A DNA stretch of 64,000 nt from Agarilytica rhodophyticola (GCF_002157225.2 NZ_CP020038.1:2069001-2133000), one strand, 5' to 3'. Shown: positions 8,707 through 23,200, counted from the stretch's first letter. Numbers and translations are program-made. The notes: generated from the sequence alone by a model not told the origin.

Positions 8707-8722
8707 CCCCCTAATTAGGGGG
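8707..8722. promoter_or_regulatory. 16-bp perfect palindrome upstream of the BTAD regulator
   Basis: CCCCCTAATTAGGGGG is self-complementary and stands out in an otherwise AT-rich gap of about 300 bp (8490-8787). It lies 218 bp upstream of the regulator start. It could be an operator for that or another factor; no transcript evidence is visible. Confidence 0.4.
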
Positions 8723-8787
8723 GATGAATATAATAAAACCTTCAGTTTACAACAAATGTCACAAGGATTATTTTTGTGTCGCTAATT

Positions 8788-9189
8788 TCATTTTTTAGCA
8801 GGGTTCCAAAAGTGGAAATTGTGAGCATTTGTTGAATTGCATTTAAAACTGACCCGGCCTGATAAAGCCGTTGTCATTTTGGTATCACCAAACACCGTTG
8901 AGCGGCTTGCTTCTCTAAATAGCCAGTCTGTTAATGTTTGTTTGTAGTCATCAAGTTGGCTCGCTTGCTCCTGTTTAGGGTGAGTAGGCTCTACCACGTT
9001 ACTGGCTAAATGTTTCTTGACTGTATTACGCGATAAGCCCGTACGCAGGGCTATCTCTCTTACGGCGAGGCCTGCTCGTTGATGCTTTCGCTGAATTACG
9101 AAGCGTAAGTTTGGTTGCCTTTGCAAGCAATCCAACGTCGCAATAAAGCCCGCCAGGCCCCGCCCTTTGGGGCCTAGCGAGCGATCCAT
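8788..9189 (-). pseudogene. Fragment of an IS21-family transposase (IstA)
   Basis: The 133-aa reading frame has a clear helix-turn-helix, LAVREIALRTGLSRNTVKKH, as at the N-terminus of IstA-like transposases. The integrase catalytic core that should follow (DDE) is absent. The last 30 residues are unrelated-looking sequence running into AT-rich DNA. IstA is normally about 500 aa and accompanied by IstB, which is not present. This is a remnant without function as a transposase. Confidence 0.7.
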
Positions 9190-9468
9190 GCACGCTGTTA
9201 AAATTCTTCAAGAGGCCATCAGCATGCCTCAAAATTTTGCCTTGTGTATAAACTCCCTCGCTAGGCCAGAGGACGAAATCCAATTAGTAAAGGTGCCCTT
9301 ATATAGATATCTCAAAATAATTAAAAAAAATGTTTATTTCGCGCCAAAATTTATTTATGATAGCGATCAATTATTAAACGATCTAATTTTGATCCTTGAA
9401 CCAATTTTGGTTGTTGTGTTGACTAAGTTGTAAGTTATAGGTTGTGAGCTGTAAGTTATAAAAAGGGA
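9190..9468. other. Intergenic gap, no gene supported
   Basis: AT-rich. A short open frame at 9167-9433 has no ribosome site and an uncoded-looking composition. Near 9430-9460 the phrase GTAAGTTATA occurs twice with GTGAGCTGTAAG between, a small imperfect direct repeat just before the next gene. AAAAAGGGA abuts ATG 9469 too closely to be a normal ribosome site. Confidence 0.5.
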
Positions 9469-10479
9469 ATGCTGTACTTGGAGAATTCAACGGTAAACAT
9501 TTTGAAAAAAGTGGGGAGATTTTTCTTTTTCTGCTCCATATTTATTTTTTTAGTATCTTGTCACAAACACTCTTCGTCCGTTACTTATGCCACATGGTAC
9601 GGTCTTGGACCAGATAAATGGGCATCTGTGTGGTTGTTGGAGTCCCAGGTTCATCCATCCCCTAATGTGCAAATACTTCCACTTAACACACCTTTTAACC
9701 AACAAATATTATTTGATGTCCCGCAAGCTAAATTTCAAAGAAACTCGACTCAAACAACGTACACACAGTTATTAGAACATCATAAAATCAGTGATGCTAC
9801 CTTGCTGCGAATCCAGCAGATCCTCTACGATATAGAAGTTAATTTTTGGCATGATGATAGGGATCCACTTTCCGATATTGTCGAGTCAGCGTTTCGTGAG
9901 TTACAAGTTCGTGGCGGTAGGGATAGCATTGCTAAAGAGTGTTACGTTGCTTTTTTTAATAATATCTATAAACAAATCGCCGACAATAGAAAACTAAGTA
10001 TCGATAGTTTAGTGCCTGATTTTCCATGCGAAAGTCAACCATCTAAAAAATTAGTCACCCAATCGGTCTCTGAGTATTCTTTAGATTATATCCTTAATAA
10101 TATAAAGCAGAATAAAAATGTCATATTTGTTGATGCTAGAGAAGCCGAAGAATATAGAGAAGGGCATATTCCTGGAGCTGTAAATTTACAAATTCGCAAG
10201 GTAAATAAAACTACGACTTTATCTCTAAGGGACGCAGACTTGGTCGTAGCATATTGTGTGAAAGATTTTAGAGGGTACGAACTTGCTAGAGCTTTAGCCC
10301 GCCAAGGCCTTAGCAATGTTGCTATCGCAAATCCCTTTGGTATTAAAGGTTGGATTGATTCCGGACTTCCCATTGTTAAGCCCAGTGGCTTATCCGAACT
10401 ACAAGCTGTTACTCGATTAAAAGCATGTGCAGAAAATTCAAAGTTTTGCAGGGATAAAAAAGATGCAAGCCCTGGATAA
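9469..10479 (+). CDS. Lipoprotein with ChrB_C-like domain and C-terminal rhodanese domain
   Basis: 336 aa. A signal peptide ends in a lipobox (IFLVSC), so the mature protein should be lipid-anchored. The middle (about residues 40-185) resembles the C-terminal domain of ChrB: GPDKWASVWLLE, then QILFDVPQAKFQRNSTQTTY, as in the DRIASAWLI and FDIPGAEF phrases of that family. Residues about 205-310 are a rhodanese domain with VIFVDAREAEEYREGHIPGA and active-site Cys in VAYCVKDFRG. The predicted role is sulfur or metal/oxyanion handling in the periplasm. A TTG start at 9502 would give a shorter, more typical signal peptide. It overlaps or abuts the next gene, so the two are probably co-transcribed. 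Confidence 0.7.
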   Translation: MLYLENSTVNILKKVGRFFFFCSIFIFLVSCHKHSSSVTYATWYGLGPDKWASVWLLESQVHPSPNVQILPLNTPFNQQILFDVPQAKFQRNSTQTTYTQLLEHHKISDATLLRIQQILYDIEVNFWHDDRDPLSDIVESAFRELQVRGGRDSIAKECYVAFFNNIYKQIADNRKLSIDSLVPDFPCESQPSKKLVTQSVSEYSLDYILNNIKQNKNVIFVDAREAEEYREGHIPGAVNLQIRKVNKTTTLSLRDADLVVAYCVKDFRGYELARALARQGLSNVAIANPFGIKGWIDSGLPIVKPSGLSELQAVTRLKACAENSKFCRDKKDASPG

Positions 10480-11176
10480 GATAAAAAATAATACTCGGAT
10501 TCATCGTTTGTCTCTAGCGCTGGTCACACTCATACTCCCGATACTTGCTTGGAATGAAAGTGTCGGTGGCCTTAGTAGTCTTTTTGCAATGAATCCGCCA
10601 GCAGGGCAATACTTTTATCTTTTCTCCAAGCTCTTTGGCATGTTGGCTTGTGTGGTGATTTGGACACAGATTATTATAGCCCTTATCTCTCGAACGGAGA
10701 AAATCCGTCCATTTTTTATAAGATTCTTTAATTTTTCGAAAAAGGATCATTATATTTTAGGGATGACAACAACATTTTTTGTGATCTTGCACATTTGGGG
10801 GTTCGTTTTAGGGGTTGGATTACGTACCGGCAATATCCCTCTACATTTATTCCTTCCATCATTTGATAGTGATTTTTATCATAGAGCGATTGCCTTAGGC
10901 GCCTGTGCTTTCTGGGTTTTAATTTTGATTGTTGTCACAGGTGTAATGAGAAGAATTTCCTCCAGTAAAGTTCTTAGCTGGGCACATAAACTTTGGTATT
11001 TTTTTATATCCTTGGTTTTGGTTCATGCATTTCTAATAGGGACTGAGTTTTCTTCAGGGCTGATGTTGTATATAAATATTACATATCTTTCTGCCTTTAT
11101 ATTGGCTTTTTTGTTTTATGTTAAGGATTTTGTGATGTTGACAAGGTATGGTTTTGGGGTTCCTCTGGGGAAATAA
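10463..11176 (+). CDS. Ferric-reductase-like / cytochrome b-type membrane protein
   Basis: 237 aa from ATG 10463; a GTG at 10427 would extend it by 12 residues inside the previous gene. About six hydrophobic segments are seen. Histidines lie at intervals in membrane helices (YILGMTTTFFVILHIWGF, then SFDSDFYHRAIALG, AHKLWYFFISLVLVHAF), which suits haem ligation as in the ferric-reductase-like transmembrane domain. No FAD/NAD-binding domain follows, so it would be the membrane subunit only. It overlaps the rhodanese lipoprotein by 17 bp and probably serves the same redox pathway (inference). Confidence 0.65.
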   Translation: MQALDKIKNNTRIHRLSLALVTLILPILAWNESVGGLSSLFAMNPPAGQYFYLFSKLFGMLACVVIWTQIIIALISRTEKIRPFFIRFFNFSKKDHYILGMTTTFFVILHIWGFVLGVGLRTGNIPLHLFLPSFDSDFYHRAIALGACAFWVLILIVVTGVMRRISSSKVLSWAHKLWYFFISLVLVHAFLIGTEFSSGLMLYINITYLSAFILAFLFYVKDFVMLTRYGFGVPLGK

Positions 11177-11297
11177 TTTTAATCTTATCTTTTACTAGTT
11201 TTGTTCGGTTTTTGATGCGCTAATTTAAAAGGCGTAGGTCATATTTTTTTTCAAATATTGGTTGATTGTTAGGGTATAGAAGTACAAAGGAAGCATT

Positions 11298-14200
11298 ATG
11301 CAATTTAAACTTATTGCTACATATCAAAAAAAATACTTTAGTCTTAGATATGCTGCATTATTAATGCTAGCTATTTTTTCGTGTGTTGGTTATGCCGAAA
11401 TAACTATACTTAACAGCATAGATCCTTGGCAGTTAAATATATTGGGTGATTATCGTGGAAATGTGACCGCCAATAGTAGTAGTGGAACATTGTCTATTTC
11501 TTCGAGTGGCGGTTGTCAGATAGATGACAAGATAGGATATTCTTTCGATAAGCCAGATGGTACTGAAGTAGAGTATCTGGGCTTTTATTCAAGTAAAGCT
11601 GCCCACAATATAGAGATTTTACAAAATGCTTTACATATAAATACAGATACAAGGTTTTTTGTGCTTTCCTCGTATAGAATAGATAGACCTGTTCTATCAT
11701 TAGAAGCCGATATACTTGTATCAAGTAGCTCCTCTAATGAGGCTAGCAGTCCAACGCTATTTCTTTATTCTGGTCAATCTTCCTATGGTTTTCGCCATCG
11801 TTCATCTATTAACGGTCATTTTTGGCAGCTAGTAGAAATGGATAGCAGCGGAAATGAGGTGCTTTTATCAGAAGTGCCTTCTGATCAAACATTACCAAAT
11901 ATTGCAAGGAATGTGCAGCTAAGTTTGATAAACAATAGGATAACTCTGCTTGTAGATAGCCAGAACATCGGTTTATCTTACAGCCATACCAGCAGTTTTC
12001 CCGAATTCACGTCTTTTGGTATTTCACATACTAACCCTTCTTTAAGTGATACAACGTCCATAAATAATTTATACATTCATTCAGAAGTCAACTCCAGCTG
12101 CCCTGAATTAGATGATAGCGGAGAGAGAGAAGAGCGCTATGCCATCGTCTCGCTAAACCAAAAGCTACATGAGCAAGGCTCTGTTACGGTAAATATTGCT
12201 AACTTACATAATACTCAGCAGGCTCCTTGGATTTTAGCTATTCGACAAAATAATCATCGCTTGAGCGATGCTGTATTTTTTACTGTAGATAATGGTCACT
12301 ATACTCTTTATGACCGCTCGTCTGGAATACAACAAGTTATAACACCTTCTACACCATTAGATGCTTCTAATTCCTGGTTAAGAATAGAAAGATCTGCAAC
12401 AACATTTACCTATTCTGTTTCTGATACGGCAGATAGCTGGAGTCAATTGGCGAGTTATGAAAGTAATATAACTGATATTGCTTTCGTTTCTTTAGAGAGA
12501 AGGGTTGAAAACACTAGCCCTTCCTCAACGGAATTCTCAAACCCAGATGTTATTAATAAGGTTTCAGGTTCACTTACAAAAAATACAACCTTCTATAAGA
12601 ATCAACGTTATAACATTGAAAATAACTTGATTGTTCCGCAAGGCATACGCCTTGTCATAGAAGAAGGTGCAGAATTATTTGTCGATAGAAATCGTAAATT
12701 ACAAATTGAAGGTGAGTTATCTGTTCTGGGGGTTAATAATAACCCGGTAAAATTCCAACCTTTAGATGGACGAACAGTTCAAGGCGCATGGAATGGGATA
12801 GAAGTTATTAACAATGGCGTGGCTAACCTCGAATATGCAAATATCTCTTATGCCACTAACGGTATCTACTTTAATAACACGCAAGGCTCAGTGTTAAACA
12901 GTTACTTTAACGGTAGTGCTACAGCTATTGCGGTACAAGGAGCTTCTAGCCCCAGTATTGAACACAATCATATAACACAAAACATTACAGGAATATCTAT
13001 TCGAGGGCAGGCAAACTCTGAAGGTATGCCTGAACCTTATATTTCAAGCAATATAATAACCTCGAATACTACCTACGGCATAAACATCAGTGGTGTCTAT
13101 AATAGCGCTTTTGACCCAAACCCGGTGATTCGCCGCAATATAATTGAAAACAACAGCACTACCAATGGTCGCGCTTTAAGAGCGTATTATTTCGCAAATA
13201 GCCATGGGATAAAAATAGATGCACGGGAGAATTGGTGGGGCAGTGCTGAACCTTCTTTTATCGAAGATAAAATATATCATTACCAAGATAGTAAAAATTA
13301 TTCACCATTTGTGGATTTCAGCGCTTACCTCACTAGCAGTGAGGGTGGGCCTGTTGCACGTCAACAGTTGTCAGGAGCTATCACTGCCAGTACGAGCTTA
13401 TTGGCTGGTCAAAGTTATGAAGTCCTGACAGATCTTGTTATTGAAACAGGAAGTCAGCTAACAATACCTGAAGGTGTAACATTTAACTTTGTAGATAAAA
13501 CCAAACTCGATATAAGAGGGGAGCTTAGATTACAGGGAAGCTCTGCATCACCTATTAGATTGACCAGTACCAGTTCAAATCCCAAGGCTAATAGCTGGGA
13601 CGGTGTCAATGTTGGCGAGGGTGCAAATATTGTATTTGAGCACGTGTTATTGGAGTACAGCAAAGGCCTACATTTTTTAAATGCATCAGGCGATGTAAGA
13701 AACTCTGAGTTCCGGCATAACTCCATTGGCATCACAATAGAGGGTAATTCAAATCCTACTATTGGTGCTGGAAATATGATTCGGGATAACACTTCCCACG
13801 GTATTGTCATTCGTGGAAAAAATAACTCGGGTGGTAAAACAGCACCTGTTATTGAAAATAGTACCATCATAAATAATGCAATTTATGGCATCTACGTTGC
13901 TGGTGTATTCAACACTCAAGTTGACCCAGCGCCAACTATTACAAATAATGGTATCTATAATAATGGGCGTTACAATATCTATTCTTATGCATTCGAAGAC
14001 CCCGAAAATGTTATCATTAGTGTCAAAAACAACTGGTGGGGAACTTCAGATTTAAAGCGAATTACAGATAGCATTTATGATTACGCTGAATCTTTTAATT
14101 ATTCGCCATTTGTGGACTTTAGTAATTTTCTACTATCAGAAAATGGCGAAGCAGAACCGTCTATCGGTTTGTTAGGAACCTTAAGTGATACAAGAACTTT

Positions 14201-17200
14201 AGACTCCTCTACTCCATACTTACTACTAAATAAATTAATTATTGAGCCTAGTGCTCATGTTACTATCGCGCCTGGCTCTATTATTAAAGGGGTTGACAAA
14301 AGTAGTATCGTTGTAAAAGGTCAGCTAGAGGTAAATGGCCTGCTGACCGCCAAGGTCTTACTTAGTAGTGCATTAGCGTCACCAAAAAAATCCAGTTGGG
14401 ATGGAATTCAAGTAATCGACAGTGGTTACGCCTCTATTAATTACTCAACAATTGAATATGCTAAGAATGGTGTCTATTTTTATAGCGGCAATGGCCGCTT
14501 GGCAAATTCGGAAATTAAAAACAATACTAATGGTGTTCATATACATGGCAACTCTAGCCCTTTTATCGGGGAAGGCAATGTTATTTCAGAAAATAACAAT
14601 GGCATAAGAGTATATGGACACAACAGTGCTTCTGACTCGCCAAAGCCACAAATTTTAAACAATACCATTGTGAATAACTCTTACTATGGTGTTGAGTTGC
14701 GAGGCGTGAACAATGTTGCGAAAGATCCTAAGCCAATTATTAATAACAATCGAATCCATTCCAACAATAGATATAATCTCTACGCGTATTACTTCGCCGA
14801 AAACGACAAAACGATCGTTAACGCTACCAACAATTGGTGGGGAGCAGCGAATCCTAAGGACTTTTACGCTAAAATATATGACTATGTTAATTCTTCTACC
14901 TATGCACCATTTGTTGATTTTGGCCAGTATTTAGACGCTGAAAATGGGACACCCAATACTGCAGTGTCTCTTTTAGGTTCCTACTCCGGCAACCATGTAT
15001 TAAGTAACGAGAGCTATTTACTTCTGAGTGATTTAATTATTGAAAGCGGAGCAAATGTAAGCGTTGCGTCAGGTGTAAAAATCTCAGCAATTAATGACGC
15101 TGAAATTATAGTGAAAGGTAACTTCAATCTTGTAGGCCAACAAAACAGTAAAACTGTACTTACTTCGGCTAATGATTTACCTTCAACAGCTAGCTGGGAA
15201 GGCATATACATAACACAGGGTGGGCGAGTTAATATCGATCATGCCTCCATTTTTTATGCAAAAGAAGGTGTCTACTTTGATAATGCTTCGGGTAATATAA
15301 GTAATTCAGAGATACGCTATAATACCAAAGGCATTTCTATTGTTGGTGATTCTTCGCCAATGATAACTGATCACAATATTATTGCGAATAACTTAACCGG
15401 CATTGAGATAAAAAGCGCTAATAACGCCACTAGCGCTCCGTCGCCACTTATCAACAGCAACATCATTACACAGAATACAAGCTATGGTATTTATGCCTAT
15501 GGTAGTAGAAATGCTAGTTTAGATCCTCGACCAGTAGTGACTGGTAATAGTATATTAGATAATAATCGCCACAATTATTATGCTTACTACTTTACTGATG
15601 CTACCACTACTATATTAGATGCTACCAACAATTGGTGGGGCAGTAGTGATCTCGTGGAGATTGGCAATAAGATATTTGATAATTCGGATCAGCCAAGTTA
15701 TGCACCCATCGTTAATATCACCAACTATTTAGCGCAAGACCCGCAGAGTACAAGTCAAGATAATAATATTCAAGTCTTATCCTCAGCGGTGACTAGCGAT
15801 ACTGTGCTAGATGCTGGAGACTATTATCTTAGAAGTGATATGACAGTAACTCAGGGAAGTGTATTAACCCTAAATGCGGGTGTTAATATTCTTGTAGAAG
15901 GTGATTATGCCATCGTGGTTGACGGTATTCTTAGAGCGCAAGGCTCAATCGATTCTCAAGTAAAATTTTCCAGTAATAGTGCGTTGCCTTCAAAACAAGA
16001 TTGGAAGGGTATCCAAGTAAGGTCTACAGGATCACTAGAGTTAAGTTTTTCTAGTGTTCAGCACGCTTTTAAAGGTATTGAATTCATAGGTGCCAGCGGT
16101 GTAATTTCCAATTCAATTATTAAAGATAACACCACGGGTATTTACCTAAACGGCAATTCAGAACCTACCATTGGCGCTAACAATGAAATTACAAACAACA
16201 TTGATGGTGTCACTATTATTGCCAATAATGCGAGTGCTTCAAACCCTATTGCCATTATTGAACACAATAAAATCCACGCTAATACCAGAGACGGAATTAA
16301 ATTACAGGGTATAAATCAACAGCTAAAAGACCCCTTACCCATTATTAGAGGTAACCAGATAGTTAACAATGGCGACTATAATATTAGTGCTTTAAACTAT
16401 GGCCAGTCACAAGCTGTTCTTATCAATGCCCGTGAAAACTGGTGGGGGTCAACCGATCTCACTGCCATTACTAATGGGCTTTATGATTACAATGATAATC
16501 GTAGTTCGCCATTTATAGACTTTAGACAAGCCTTAATTAGCCAGTCTGGTGAGCCTGGTGATACGAATATCTTGTTGGGGAATATCGACTCGGATTTGTC
16601 TATTGATCTAACCACGCCCTATCATATCTCAGGAGAGCTTGTTGTATCGACAAATGCAACATTTACAATTGGTGCCGGTGCTGTATTGAATATGCAAGCC
16701 GGATCGAGCATTCGAGTCGAGGGGCATCTGAATACCCAGGGAACTTCTGGAGCGCCGGTAACATTCACTAGTAGTGAGGCCAACCCTACAAGTGGTAATT
16801 GGAAAGGTATTATTATTACTTCCGGCGCCGCAGTGACAATACATAATGCCATCGTTGAATATGCACAAAAAGGTTTACATCTTGTCAACAGTGAAGGTCG
16901 TATTTCTGAGAGCACCTTTCGCTATAACAAAGTTGGCATAAGCATAGAAGGTGGTAATTCCCCTATCATTGAATCTGGTAATGTCATTAGTGAAAATAAT
17001 GATGGCATAGAGATTAACGGTAGAAATTCCTATCCCTTACGGCTCACCCCAATTATAAGAAATAACACCATTTCTCAAAATAATGCGATCGGCATAAGAA
17101 TTAACGGCTTGAGCAATCGACAGTTCGATCCACTACCTGTGGTCAATGGAAATATTATACGGAATAACGGAATTTATAATATTTCTGCAACCAGATATGC

Positions 17201-20200
17201 CGATGCTGCAGACGTTGTATTAGATGTACGAGAAAATAATTGGGGTATAAGTGATGTTACGTTAATCAATGAGACTATCGAAGATCATGTAGATAGCCCA
17301 ATTGCCCCCTTTATTGACTGGAGTTACCAAGAACTTGGGCCAACAATTGTAGGAAAAATAAAGCAAAATACATTATTGCAAGAAAATACTTCGTATTTTG
17401 CCTTGAGTGATATTTTAGTACCCGAAAACATTGAGTTGTCCATGCAAGCTGGTGCTCAGTTAAAAATGTTAGGGGACTTCAGTCTGGAAGTAAGCGGCAG
17501 CCTACTTATTGGTGGCGAACAACAAAGTCCTTCCATTATTTCTTACCACAGCGATTTTCCAGCCAAAGATAAGTGGCAAGGTATTATTATTAAACCTTCT
17601 GCTAGTGCTAACATTAATTACGCTCATATTGAATCAGCATTTATTGCTATACAGCTGGACGGTTCTGAAGGACTGATTCAGAACTCCATTATTTCCCATA
17701 GTAATACCGGTGTTCAAACCAACAACCTAGCCACTCTTGAATTACTAAATAGCGAGATAAAACAAAACTCTACAGGAATTTATATGTCTTCGTTGGGGAT
17801 TCAAACATCCTCCGTTGAAGGTGTAATAGTAGGCAACGATATTTTTGCAAATACTATTTATGGTATCCACTTACGAGGCTCTTCCAACGACAGTGTAGAT
17901 CCTCGCCCCGTTATTAATAACAATAATATTTATAATAATGGTGGCTACAACCTTTACTCATTTGGTTATAGTTCGGATAACAATATCACTATTAATGCTG
18001 CAAACAACTGGTGGGGCAGTAGAGATATCGATATTATTTCAACAACGATCTACGATCGCAGGGATTTAGCAAGTGCGCCCTTGGCTAATTTTTCTAATTT
18101 CTTATCCTCTATAGATGGGCCGCCAGTAACAGGCACCATGATTGCGGGTGATATTACCAATGCTACAACTCTTATCCCTGGGGAAACCTACAGTGTTGTC
18201 TCGAATCTGAATGTTGTTGAAGGTGCCTCCCTTACAATACCTGCTGGTACAACCGTTAATTTTGCCGAAGGTACAGCTATAAAGGTTAATGGCCAGCTCG
18301 CAATTGAAGGAACCCAAGAAGCTCCTGCTGTGTTTAAGGGGTTGGGGGCTAACTCTACCAATAACCTTTGGGATGGAATATTTGTTGAAAATGGCGATAT
18401 TAATTTCTCTTATTTATTGATCAATAATGCCGCTATTGCTTTAAATATTTTTAATTCTAGTGGCAGCATTACTCACTCAACATTTGAACAAAATCAAATA
18501 GCTATTCGGATGGAAAATACTAACAATGAGAGTATTGAAGTTCGCCAGTCAAAAATAATTAATAATACTAATATAGGTTTTGAGTTATTGGCGGGTAGGC
18601 CTTTTGTTAGAAATAATCAGATACATACAAATAGTACTAATGTTGAAGTGAAAGCAAATGCCGCTTCTGAGCCAAACCTTGTCGACTTTAGACAAAATTG
18701 GTGGGGTACGGATGATATTCTATCGATTACCCAATCCATTAAGGATGCCAGTGATAGTTACTCGATAAACCTTTATATTGATTACAATGAGTTCCAATTA
18801 TCCGAAGCTGGTGAATACTTTGATCAACTCGTACTGCTAGGCCCTCTGGAAAACAACTTCCAGTTTGCAGCTAACACTCATTATATTGTTGGCGGTAGGC
18901 TGCTATTAAAAGATGCGACAAATACCCATATCCCTCAAGGTGTTTCATTTGACATTGCTGGGCCTTTCAGTATTGAGCTAAACAAAAATTCCCAATTGAA
19001 CATTACCGGCAATGCCGATAACTTGGTTACTTTTTCAAGTACACATGCAGCCGTATCGGATGATGCTTGGAAAGGCATTATCATTAGAGATAATGCCGAG
19101 ATAAATTGGCAGTATACCCGTATTTCTAATGCGAAAGTCGGTGCATTATTAGGCTCTGAAACCACAGGAAATATTAGTCAAAGTAGCTTTATTGGTAATA
19201 CTTTGGGGCTTGCATTTACCAGTAAAAGCGCTGTTGAAATGGACAACAGTGTTATCTCTACCAACGATATTGGCCTCTCTATAGGTTCACATAGCCGACC
19301 AAAAATTCGTGATAGCCGAATAGTATCGAATCATAAATATGGTATAGAAATAAATAATAAGGCGTATTACAGCGAGCTTACAGGCACTAACATACCTACT
19401 ACTGGCGTTGCTCAAACTTCCTCTTCAGGCGGTTCTTCCAGCTCCGGTGCTAGTCGAGGGGCTGTTGCCTCTGCGCCGCCACCGCCTCCTGAAGGGCCAC
19501 CTCCATTTGTTTCGAACTCACAAATTTTTGATAACAAAGAATTTAATGTTTTTGTCACCAAAGGAAGTCATGAATATGGCGTCTTCGACTTTACCGCTAA
19601 TTATTGGGGGACAACAGATATCTATGCCATTGCAAACTCAATTTCTGATAAAACAGATGAAGCTGATATATATGGTCTGAATGGCATTATTTTTGGTAGT
19701 GATTATGAGCCGGTCACTTCTCTGGTTGACTATCGTGATTTTACACACTTGAATCAAGAACCTGCGATGCCTGAAAATGTTTTATTTAAAGACCTTGATG
19801 GCAACACGGTACTACAAGAAGGAATAGAATACTGGTTGCTTTCAGATCTTAGGTTAACCAGTGATACCCATTTGACGATACCCGCTAATGTCAAAATTAG
19901 AGCAGTAAAAAATGCGGATATTTTTTCAACTGGTAGTAACCTTACTTTTAATGGAACATCTACTTCACCCATCGTATTTACCTCGGCAAAGACAAATGAT
20001 CAGTTGGCTGAGGACTGGCAAGGTATTGTAGTAAAAGGTGGAAGCCATACTTTCAATCATGTTGCTGTCGAATTTGCGACAACAGGTCTTGTTCTCGATA
20101 CTACCAGAGATCAAGCGAATATCAGTAATAGCCGCTTTAGCAATAATAAAAACGGTTTAAAATTATTGGGGCATAACCGTTCACAGATTGATTCTTCGAT

Positions 20201-23200
20201 ATTTAACTATAACGATATAGGCATTGTCGGTTACGGGTTTTATCAGTGCCGACCAGAATCAACAGGAGGCGCCATTGCCGGAACCAGTGGCCTTGTGGAT
20301 GGTGTGCATTCACAGATCACAAATTCAATTATTGCCAATAACAAGACCAATGGCATCGTATTGGATGGCAATAAGAATTATCAAGGATGTACAGCTATTG
20401 AAATTAGTCTTGAACCTAATTTGACTACACTTAACAATAAATACTTTGATAATGGGGATTATCATGTTTACTTACGTGACTATAAAGGAGCGGTTAACGC
20501 GAGTAATACCCTTGATTTTACCCAATCCTGGTGGGGCACGAATGATCCTTATGAAATAACGGATTTAATCTATGATGGCTCTGATCATGATGATGCTCCC
20601 TATATTAATTTTGCCCAGTACTTAACAAGTCTTAATGGTTCACCTAATACTGATCCTGCTATTGTCGGTATTTTAAATAGTCATACCGATTTATTGGCCG
20701 ATGAGCATTACCTAATGCTAGGGAAAGTTAAAGTAGAGGAAGGGGTCAACTTGAATATTCAGCCGGGTGCCTTAGTACAGATGATAGGTCAAGCTGAGCT
20801 TACCATCGCAGGCTCTTTAAATGTATCTGGAACTACGCATAATCCTGCCGTGTTTACAAGCCTACAAAATAATGCAAGCTTTGGTGATTGGAAAGGCATC
20901 CATATTTTGCCCGGTGGTACGGCAAATATTGATCATGCTTTAGTGGAATATGCAAATTCTGGTATATGGTTTGAAGATAGTAATGGCTCTATCTCCAATA
21001 GCGACATTGAGAATAATAATACAGGTGTGTTGGTCAGTGGTGAATCTCTTGTAACAATTGCTAGCCATAATAATATTACAAAAAATAAAGTAGGAATAAA
21101 GTTTAATAAGGCCAAAGAAGTGAATTCTATGGCTTCGGTGATTCGCGATAATACAATTGCTTATAATCTTCAGCAAGGCATCGAATTGAAGGGAGACAAC
21201 ACAAGTGTGTTCACGGATCAGCAACTCCCTGTTATCACTCACAACCACATTAATGATAATCAATATTATAATATTCATGTATCCACCTACCCAGCCGATA
21301 GTGGCAGGCTTGTTATCGATGCAAAGGAAAATTGGTGGGGTACCCGTGATATTACAGAAATTAATAAGACCTTATACGATGGCAGTGATATAAACACCCA
21401 TCGTACACCTTTTGTGGATTATAGTAGCTTTTGGACAATACCCACTGGCACACCTCATAGCGAACCTTATTTATTAGGGGTGTTTACTGAAGATACAGTG
21501 CTAGCTGCTAATGCTCAATACAATATCTTGGGTAGCCTAAGAGTCCCTGAGGGTATTAGCTTGACTATCGAAGCTGGTGTGAAATTTAATTTCGTTGGCT
21601 CATTTGATTTTAGTGTATCTGGTAACCTTAATATTTCTGGATCGGAGCAAAATAATGCTGTATTTGCTTCTTCATTTATTACCCCTAAGTTAGATGAATG
21701 GAAGGGTATAAGTCTTGACGAGGGTGCACATTACACTATTAGCCATCTCACCATTCGAGATGCTAAGAGTGCACTACTACTTAATGATGCGAGCGGTTCT
21801 GTGCGTCAAACGTATTTTTCAAATAATACCGACGCCATCTCGATAGAATATAACTCGCAATCCAATATTATTGAGAATAATACATTTTATAAAAACACTA
21901 GTGGGATTAGGTTTAAAAACCAAGTGAAAAGACTGGGTGAGGAAGCATTAGTAGTACCCAGCATTAGGTTTAATACGTTTATTGATAATACTTTTTATAA
22001 TGTCTTATCAATTCCAGGTACTATCTGGGACGATACCATCATAAACCTTCAGCAAAACTGGTGGGGATCGACCACCCTTGCCGAAGTTGCCACCACTATA
22101 TATGACCACGCTCAAAGTAACGGCGCATTTATTGACTACAGTCAGTATTTGTTAAGCCCAGAAAGTAGTGAAACTGGTAATGATTCGGTTATTACTGGTA
22201 AGTTGACACAAAATACGGTGATTACCACCGGCTCTGATTTATTTGTTATGGGGGGAATTATTGTTCCTGAAGGGATAACACTAACCATAGAACCAGGAGT
22301 TCGTTTGCGTTTTCCTGATGATACTGGTATCAAAGTTGAAGGCCAACTTATATTAAATGGTGTTGAGAATAATAGAATCACACTAACTTCTGCATGGCCA
22401 GATACAATTCCAGGTGCTTGGAAAGGGATTAGCCTTGGTGAAAATGCAAGGCTAAATGGTGAGCATACGGCAATAAACTATGCATCTAGGGCGATATATT
22501 CCAACAATTTATCTGATGGCAGCGTAAGTATATCTCATTTCTCATTTTACAATTTTTCAACAGCGGGTATTGATGTATCCAATGGTGATAGCGTTTCCAT
22601 AAGTGACGCCATATTTATTAACGAGCCTTATGAAGGCACTGCGATTAAGCTTCATCATGTGGACAATGTTTCCATTGAAGGTAATATTATCCGAGGAATG
22701 GATCGAGGTATTCTACTATCCGGCCCAGGTGATATTACCATTAATAATAATGTAATTTCTGGCAATAGGTTTGGTGTCTATTTGCAAGGCGTTATCAATA
22801 ATCAGGCGCAAACGCCATTCCCTTCTTTTGATGGCAATGATATTGTTGATAACCTGACGGCAGGTATCTATTTAAATAGTTATGGTGAAGACTTCACTAG
22901 GCAAATCAATATTACCAATAATTGGTGGGGGCCATCTGATAGCACTCAGAATAATATTGTTCACAATGCTTCTGATAACACTGTAAGAATTAATAGTAAT
23001 CGCACGCAACCAAACACGGTAGCGGTAAATGGTAATATAGAAGTTAGCAATCGATATTTTTCCCCTGCTGGAAATAGTGCAGTCACTACTAGCGCCATAA
23101 ACGGAACCTTAAACCAAGATAGTCATTGGCAGGTACGTATTATTTCTCCTACTGGTGAGCAAATAAAACTATTCTCTGGTACATCAGCCAGTTTTAATAC

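Noticed and set aside
9167-9433. 88-aa open frame
   Set aside because: No ribosome site, no domain, crosses the end of the IS21 fragment; composition looks non-coding.
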